Below are positions 58,006 through 64,000 of a stretch of 64,000 nucleotides of DNA, in pieces (position 1 is the first letter of the stretch; every line of letters begins with the position of its first letter). The translations under genes were made by a program, and so were the position numbers. The notes under the pieces were generated by a model. The model was not told where the DNA came from. It searched no databases and worked only from the letters and a program-made list of their open reading frames with translations. Source of the stretch: Trichinella spiralis (taxonomy: Eukaryota; Nematoda; Enoplea; Trichinellida; Trichinellidae); NCBI GenBank assembly GCA_000181795.3, contig CM012953.1:16784058-16848057 (forward strand), read 5' to 3'.

Positions 58006-58995
58006 TTGCTTTGGGGAAATAGGGTTGCGATTCCAATTCAAGCGCGTTCAGGGCTCCTTACTATGTTACACGATGGTCACCCGGGTATTGTTCGTATGAA
58101 AGCATTGGCAAGAAGCTACTTCTGGTGGCCGAAAATGGATGAGGATATCGAAAAGACTGTGAACACATGTGACGTTTGTCAATCGTCAAGAGCTGCAATG
58201 CCAAAAGCTCCTGTTCACTCTTGGGAAACGCCAAATAACCCTTGGAGTCGTTTACATATCGACTTCGCAGGCCCCTTCCAAGAAAAGACATTCCTGATTG
58301 TAGTAGATGCCTTTTCAAAATGGTTAGAAGTAATTCCAATATCAGAAATGTCAACACGAACGGTTATAGAAGAATTACGTCAGTTGTTCGCAACGCATGG
58401 CTTGCCGAACACAATTATGTCTGACAACGCAGCACAATTTGTTTCTGTTGAATTCCAGCAATTCTTGAAAAGAGGTGCAATCAGACATATTAGAATTGCC
58501 CCGTTTCATCCGGCATCAAACGGACAAGCAGAGAGGATGGTCCGCACGACAAAAGAGGCTTTGCGAAAAATGGTTCACGGAAGCTGGAAATAGCGTCTAG
58601 CGAATTTCTTATTTTCACAACGCGTGTCACCTTGCGCCACAACCGGGAAAAGTCCGGCTGAACTGCTAATGAAGCGCCGATTGCGAACGGTTCTCGACCG
58701 CATCAACCCTGACATCGAAGAAGAAGCGATTGAAGGTAATAGCGACGTGACAAAGCCGGATAAACAAAAAATAAGAATATTCGCACCTGATGATCTTGTG
58801 TTTGCGTGAAACTATGCGCATGGACCTAGATGGTGTCCTGCCACCATTGTGACTCCAACAGGACCCGTGTCCTATAAGGTAAGAACAACTGATGGTCAGC
58901 TATGGAAACGTCACCTGGATCAGCTGAGGAAACGACACCCTTCCATAGAAGTGACAGAGGACACTGAAACCGATGTGAATAAAACGCAGCAATAA
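58006..58995 (+). pseudogene. Integrase of nested element
   Basis: Zinc-binding HDGHPGIVRMKALARSYFWW … CDVCQ, then the catalytic triad: Asp in HIDFAGPFQ (58258), Asp in MSDNAAQF (58424) and Glu in NGQAERMVR (58520). The first frame stops at 58593 (TAG), the next resumes at 58624 (SPCATTGKSPAELLMKRRLR) and breaks again at 58807; the C-terminal part (GPVSYKVRTTDGQLWKRHLD) follows to 58995. All catalytic residues are kept but two nonsense codons prevent a full protein. Confidence 0.85.
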
Positions 58996-59200
58996 AACAT
59001 TGCTAACAATCTTTCACAGTCAGAGCAGGAAGACTGTCAACAATTAATGGAGAAGTCACCATCGGCTGTTGTAGAACCCATCGCTGAACACATCTCAGAA
59101 CTCATCGCTGAACCCATCACAGAAACCATTGCTGAACAACCAACCAGACCACCGCGGACTCGCAGAAAACCAAAGTGGATGGAGGACTATATTATTTAAT

Positions 59201-59210
59201 GGGAAAGGGG
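59201..59210 (+). other. Polypurine tract of nested element
   Basis: GGGAAAGGGG immediately before the 3' LTR. Confidence 0.85.
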
Positions 59211-59406
59211 TGTTGTGTATTGAAGTAATATAATCCAAAATTATTGCGAATGTAACTTGATCATCTTCTATTTCATATACAATAGCACATGGACAACATA
59301 GTTAGTTAGTTACGCATATACATAGCGTGTGTGTGAGTTCAAGTTAGTGTGTCGAATAAACAATTACCGTTTCCTACCGAGTTTTGATCATGGCAGAAAC
59401 ACAACA
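59211..59406 (+). repeat. 3' LTR of nested element
   Basis: 196 bp, same ends as the 5' LTR, with (GTTA)3 instead of (GTTA)4. Its ATG (59392) opens a chimeric frame that runs into the RNase H of the host element (to 59674). Confidence 0.92.
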
Positions 59407-59832
59407 GGTATCGTACGCTAGTCGCTCACTGTCGCAGCCAGAGAGGAAGTACTGTGCCACACGACGGGAGATGCTAGCCCTCGTTTGGACTACGCGCCAC
59501 TTTCAGCCGTTCCTGTACGATAGGGATAGGGAAGAAGAAAAGGTGTTGCGGGTGGTATTGCGAAGAAACATTCCGGGAGTCCTGCGTGTTGAGGAAGAAG
59601 TGGAGCCAAGGCGGTCATCATTCGTTGGAGTAGCAGCAAGAATTCAGAAGCCAGCGAAGTCAAATTCACGTTGAAAATGGTTCGAGCAGCGCGTCGTGCG
59701 TCGTGTACGTGTCAGAGAGACAGTGAGAGTTGTGTCTCTTCATTGGATTGCGTATCGTTCGATCACAACGATCATTCATAAAAAGGGCATAGTGGAAGGT
59801 ATTGGATTTAATGTTCCAAAGATTCAAATAAC

Positions 59833-60245
59833 TGTAGCCGACGCAGGTGGACGTGCAACAATTGCTGTATTAGGCTAGATCACGAAAAAGCAAAAGAAAA
59901 ATGAAGCTACAGTGAACTGATTGGTACTTGATAATCATGGAAGGATTACGGTAAATAGTGTGTTGGATGCAACGGTAAGATATGATTCGTTCTTGGCACA
60001 TACGATGGATGATCGTTGGTGGTTCCTGTTGGTATTTGCAAAAATTGAAATTAAGAGGAAAGATGAACGACGCATCAACAGTGTTCTCTCTACGAACGTT
60101 GTGGTTGGTAAATCTCGTTTTATTTGCCAGTTCGATCATCATTATACAAGCGTTCCAGCGGTTTCGAGTAAGTGGATGTTACCCCATGTTCATGTTGTCA
60201 ATTATTCAATGGAAAATTTAATTTTCAGGTCAGTAGGGTAACATA
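59833..60245 (+). repeat. Possible diverged LTR related to family A
   Basis: 59833-59960 resembles 53230-53357: GACGCAGG, CAACAATTGCTGT, GAAGCTAC.GT, GGTACTTGA.AATCA and GGATTACGGT occur in the same order. It could be the 3' LTR of copy 3. The 3' limit (GGTAACA at about 60238) and the sequence 59530-59832 before it are unclear. Confidence 0.4.
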
Positions 60246-62621
60246 CTATATTTGCGTTTGGTGTGCGATGAAATGTGTGGTATCGATGATTTTCGAGACC
60301 TGAAGGAACGCTAATTGTGATCAAGGCACGGGCGCGAAGTGTAACTCCTGTGAAGGGATGGAGTCATACGCACGATGCAAGACACCAGTTAGCGGCACAA
60401 GCGTGAATATCAAAGAATTACAAACCACAGAGAAACGGAATGTTCTATTGTCAGTTGTATCGAACGTTCAGTACAGTGCTCAGCAGCACTTGAAACAAAA
60501 ATTCACTCGACTAGGAAAATCTCCTTACACAGTTTTCCCTTTGCTTCAAAGCAGCGTGCATGAGAGAGTCCCTCTGTTTGAAGTGATTTTCAGTCGCTTG
60601 GCAAAGATTCTCTATGGAGAACAGTAGAAAAACAAATGTCAATCTCGGTTTCCGTTAGTAATCCTGAAATGAATCCTTTTGCTGAAAGAGAAGCGTTCTG
60701 GTTGCCGTGCGCAGAAAGAAGCTCAGCTTTTGCCAGGAATTCGCCAAAGCGAAGTCACGGCAAAGTCTATTGGAAGTAGGCGAGCGCATTCTTTTTCTTA
60801 TGTACTTTGTGTTATGATCATATTCATACATACATACATATATGTATATATATTGTGGTAAACTTGAACTATAATTCAACTAATTCGCGTATGTTCGGTG
60901 TGTCCTTCCGCCTACATGGGAAATCAGAATGCTGACCGATAAAAGTGGCATAATATAATAATAAACTATTACGTACACGATGGCAAACCCATTGTTTGTT
61001 TTCAAAATTTGTGTCTCAGGAAGTGATCTCTACCTTCATACACTAAATTATACTTATTTTCATTATTTAAAATCAAATGCAAATAATCAGCTATGAGATA
61101 AATTAAAGCGTAGTGAAAGACAGGGATCAGAAAATTAGGAAAAGGGTGCAAATGGCGTTCGCTTCTGCTTATATATATAAAAATCTGTTCCCATGGCTCG
61201 TAACTGAATTTGTTGCCTGTTCAAATTTGTCTAGAATTGATGTAACTTTCCGTGTGTAATGTAAAAAAATTAGATACCTTGTCTGAAAAATCTGGCATGT
61301 GGCGCCAACAGTTACAATTTATCCACAAATTGCGCTATGCTATGTTGAAGACTGCGTTGTCGATTGTTCATTGAAACAAGGAAATTTTTGAAAAGAAAAA
61401 ATCACAGAGAACGAAAAATTAGTAAAAGGGTGAAAATGGGGTTCGCTTCTGATTACAGTGAAACCTGTGCAATGTGAGCACCCTCTGCGCAGAGTAATTT
61501 GTTAAAGATGGACAGGTTTGTGATTTACAAATCTTTGTATGTTTAGCTGCAAAAAACGGTTTTACTTTTCATAAGGGCCAGTTCCGCGAAGAACTGAACA
61601 ATCACCCTACAACCTATCAGCGAACAGCCAACACAACAATGCGGTCGAATTTTCGCGGATGAGTTTAGAACAAATTTGCGGTTGCGAGCCCAACTGCTTA
61701 AGATTTGTTATCTGACCATGCTGGACCAATACTTTGATTTCTTCAGAGGCCATGTCTTAAGGGCAGCCGACAGTTTTCCCGTATGGAAGGAGATGCTGTT
61801 CGGTTGGATTGTTTGTTGAAAAATCAGTAGAAGCCGACCGCGGAAGTAAGATCCTTCCTGACGAAAGTGGAGTCCGCAAATGAGATGTTGCGGAAATGGC
61901 CATAATCAGCCCAACGCTTTCAAATAAACGTAAATTACCATATACCCGTACTTGTTTCTTTGCATATTTTTTCCGCGTAATTTCGTTCGTACTTCTATTG
62001 AATATTTTTTTAAATATACATGTATGACTAACAGAGAGCTTCTTTTAAGAAAATTTAATATGATTTGAGATAATTTAGGGTTGGGATGACGCAGTAATAC
62101 GCATTTAAAGCACCGCTGGCTCAGATTAACCTAAACCATCCCAACCCTTATGTAAAGAATAAACTAATCGCGTAATGACACATATGCGTGTATAGTAAAA
62201 AAAACTATTCGTACAATTTTGAGCGCACAAAGCCCTGCTTAGCAACAATGTAACATGTAGAGAACGATAACATGCAATTCTCTCTACATGAGCATCCACG
62301 ATGCTTTGCAACCTTCGTTATATATATTCACGTGAATTGGAAAATTAGCTTGGATAGAAATTTTATTTTAAAATCGTAAGGAAGCCAGAAAAATTTGTAT
62401 ATTAAATTTGAAAATTTGCAAGATCAACTAAACTAATAAAAAAAGCGGAGATCATACATTCATAGAACTAATTTTTTTTATTCAATGCTATAATGAAAGA
62501 GGCAAAAGTGTTTCATTTGTTCATTCATCAGTCCATTAATCCTCTGATGAAAGAATGAATTAATATTAACAACAATAACAATAAGAAACGTATTTCGAAC
62601 TAGCGCACAGAAAAACAAGTA
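60246..62621. other. Intergenic region with short repeats
   Basis: No gene recognised. Contains a direct repeat pair (61131-61171 and 61414-61455), a (CATA)n/(TA)n tract at 60830-60855 and an inverted repeat at 62077-62148. Confidence 0.45.
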
Positions 62622-64000
62622 TCAAAAAGAAAAATGTTCTACATCCACATTATATGAGATATAAGCATTCATTGAATCATTTTCCACATCTAAATAAATT
62701 CGCTGTGGGCATAAACGTGAAGAAGTGTCATTTTTCGCAAAACCATGTAAAATGTACTGTTGATTGTTTGGTTGCACTCGATTTTTCTGAATAAAATAAA
62801 AACCAGATATTTCAGTAATCATAATTAATCCATTACCGTGGATGAAAACTGAAAGAATTTCTCAATAAAACCGTAAAGTGCAGCATCATCGATTTTCGCA
62901 TAACCGATGGATACCATTTCTGCTACAATTCGCTTCAAGTTTGGCAAAAGATGTTCTTCTTGTTTTATGCAAAATTTCAAATTTTCAAATATGGAATTAA
63001 ATGCAGCACAGTGTTCGTATAACTTTTCCATTAATCTCAAAAGCTCCTACATAAGCAAGAAAAACAAAAAACCACGTTATTACAGAAGTAGAAAGATGCT
63101 CGATGAAAATTACCAAGTATTCAGGAAGTTTTTTGTTCTTGAAACAAGATTTAAACTGCTGAAATATTTCCGGCATATAATCTCGAAAATGCACTTCACC
63201 ATTATCCGCTAAAATTAAATATTATTACATATACATAAAATAAATCTGAAAACATGTGTCAAAAAGTACAAATTGTATGAAGAAGAAGTGCACGCAAAGC
63301 AACCATTAGACCATATGGTAAAATCAGTTCGTACAACTCATTCCATGTCACTTCAACAAAATAATCAAGAATCTGCAGTAATTATCAAGAGTACATAAAT
63401 AAAGAAAATTCACATAAAATTTTCCAAAGTGAACCGTTACCTTTTTTGCCGTTTTATTGAAATCAAAAATATTCCCTTGTTGACTGATTGGTAACGGGAC
63501 CGCGTTGGTCCACACCAAATACCAACCTTCTTTGTTGCTCATTCTTTCTGATAATTTCCCTGAAACGTGGAATTTCAGCAATAATGAAAAAGAAAAAGTT
63601 TTACAAAAATCAATTATAGCTATAAGCAGATGCACATTCTTTGCCGTTGAATTCAATATCTTTAGGCGAACACCATCGAACAAAATCTTCAAAGCAACAA
63701 TTCAGATTAGCAGCCTGTAAAAAAATCAAAAACAAACAGTCAAAAAACGAAGAATAAAACTAAATAAGAAAATTAAATAACATATACGCATCCACAGATA
63801 ATTAATACACTAACCTTGAATGCTTGCATGTCTGAAAGCAAAAAATTTCTCTGTAATTTATTTAAATCATTCTGCAATCTTTCCTCCTGATTGGCAAAAG
63901 TATGATGATCACCCATTTGCGTATGAAGTTCGCATTCAAATATAAAGTCTGCAAGTCTTGATGACTGTAAATCAAATTCAAAAATAGTGTTAATAATTTA
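62622..64000 (-). CDS. RAB3GAP1: Rab3 GTPase-activating protein catalytic subunit, C-terminal part (7 exons, runs off right edge)
   Basis: RAB3GAP1 works with RAB3GAP2 to stimulate GTP hydrolysis by Rab3 and to activate Rab18. Exons (minus): 63964-63815, 63714-63636, 63559-63441, 63372-63270, 63208-63114, 63046-62837, 62786-62622; all phases agree. Diagnostic blocks: SDMQAFK then AANLNCCFEDFVRWCSPKDI, KLSERM, WTNAVPLPISQQGNIFD and the C-terminal CPQRIYL … EHFSF ending at TAA 62622, equivalent to the PQRMY…SFF end of the vertebrate protein. Introns are 50-121 nt. The start and the rest lie beyond 64000. The alternative, an unrelated Rab GAP, is unlikely because the DFVRW box is specific. Confidence 0.9.

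Larger units (their letters stand above)
56362..59406 (+). mobile_element. Complete two-LTR Ty3/gypsy (Mag-like) element nested in copy 3, RT deleted
   Basis: Two LTRs (200 and 196 bp) with ends TGTTGTGT / ACACAACA, 5-bp target duplication GGTAT at 56357-56361 and 59407-59411, primer site at 56567, polypurine tract at 59201-59210. Gag, protease and integrase are recognisable. RT and RNase H are missing: at about 57870 the sequence passes from the end of the protease-RT linker to just before integrase. It therefore needs enzymes from another copy. The LTRs differ at about ten positions plus one 4-bp repeat-unit indel, so the insertion is not very recent. Confidence 0.92.
53568..59530 (+). pseudogene. 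Ty3/gypsy family A gag-pol, copy 3, split by three insertions
   Basis: Host parts: gag 53568-53691 and 53924-54500, knuckle CFRCGEQGHFLRDC (about 54460), protease LLVDSGAVVSVIS (about 54640), RT with FCVDY (55360) continuing RRLNAVTRV-like at 55569, catalytic YLDD at 55845-55856, RNase H start (LLDVDASEDALGAV) to 56361, then RNase H resumes at 59412 (SYASRSLSQPERKYCATRRE) to about 59530. Interruptions: solo LTR 53692-53919, solo LTR 55376-55564, full element 56362-59406. Each is flanked by a short target duplication and the host frame continues cleanly on its far side. Independent defects also exist (stops at 55214 and 55677, frameshifts near 54260-54350). Integrase is missing. Confidence 0.85.

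Noticed and set aside
59384-59674. Stand-alone gene starting MAETQQVSYASRS
   Set aside because: The start comes from the nested LTR and the body from RNase H of the host gypsy copy; it is a chance chimera (listed as a finding, not as a gene).
60358-60627. 89-codon frame after the possible LTR
   Set aside because: No recognisable motif; composition like neighbouring decayed repeats.
1-64000. tRNA or rRNA genes
   Set aside because: No cloverleaf with conserved A and B box spacing and no rRNA-like segment was recognised by eye; a covariance search would settle it.

Overview
The window is eukaryotic and looks like a parasitic nematode of the Trichinella/Trichuris lineage (clade I). Reasons: an AT-rich background, compact genes cut by many very short introns (several about 50-60 nt), gene ends that nearly touch or overlap, splice-acceptor-like sequence directly before some start codons (compatible with spliced-leader trans-splicing), and many GC-richer BEL/Pao and Ty3/gypsy retroelement copies. 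The genus is an inference; no rRNA or other marker gene is present.

Layout. 1-5045: a broken BEL/Pao copy (minus) and a Ty3/gypsy copy (plus, 'family A'). 5130-6934: the 3' half of the primase large-subunit gene (PRIM2) and a small C/EBP-like bZIP gene on the other strand. 7000-16300: gene-poor, with remnants of gypsy, Pao, MULE and a second family A copy ending in an LTR, plus a 24-bp minisatellite. 16779-39616: the gene core, with POLR1B (minus), PHPT1 and METTL17 (plus, overlapping), RFC4 (minus), a secreted cysteine-rich protein (plus), USP30 (plus), PLK4 (minus) and EMG1 (plus). 40471-48500: a composite block of Pao, gypsy-like and BEL pieces, then a gag remnant. 49460-50075: ATOX1, a copper chaperone. 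51275-52371: a pogo/Tigger-type DNA transposon with intact TIRs and TA target duplications. 52773-60245: a third family A copy hit by three later insertions, each with a clean target-site duplication: two solo LTRs and a complete two-LTR element. 62622-64000: the 3' part of RAB3GAP1 (minus), running off the right edge.

The host genes are ordinary housekeeping genes: replication (PRIM2, RFC4), ribosome production (POLR1B, EMG1, METTL17), centriole duplication (PLK4), mitochondrial deubiquitination (USP30), copper delivery (ATOX1) and Rab regulation (RAB3GAP1). They do not form a pathway together. I found no defence system, CRISPR array, rRNA or tRNA.

The most unusual features are in the retroelements. 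In two families the gag reading frame starts inside the LTR and runs across the LTR/primer-binding-site junction, with tRNA-Pro-like and tRNA-Ser-like primer sites. Also notable are the overlapping PHPT1/METTL17 pair, a cysteine-rich insertion before the polo boxes of PLK4, 54-nt introns that are in frame and stop-free, and two probable GC-AG introns.
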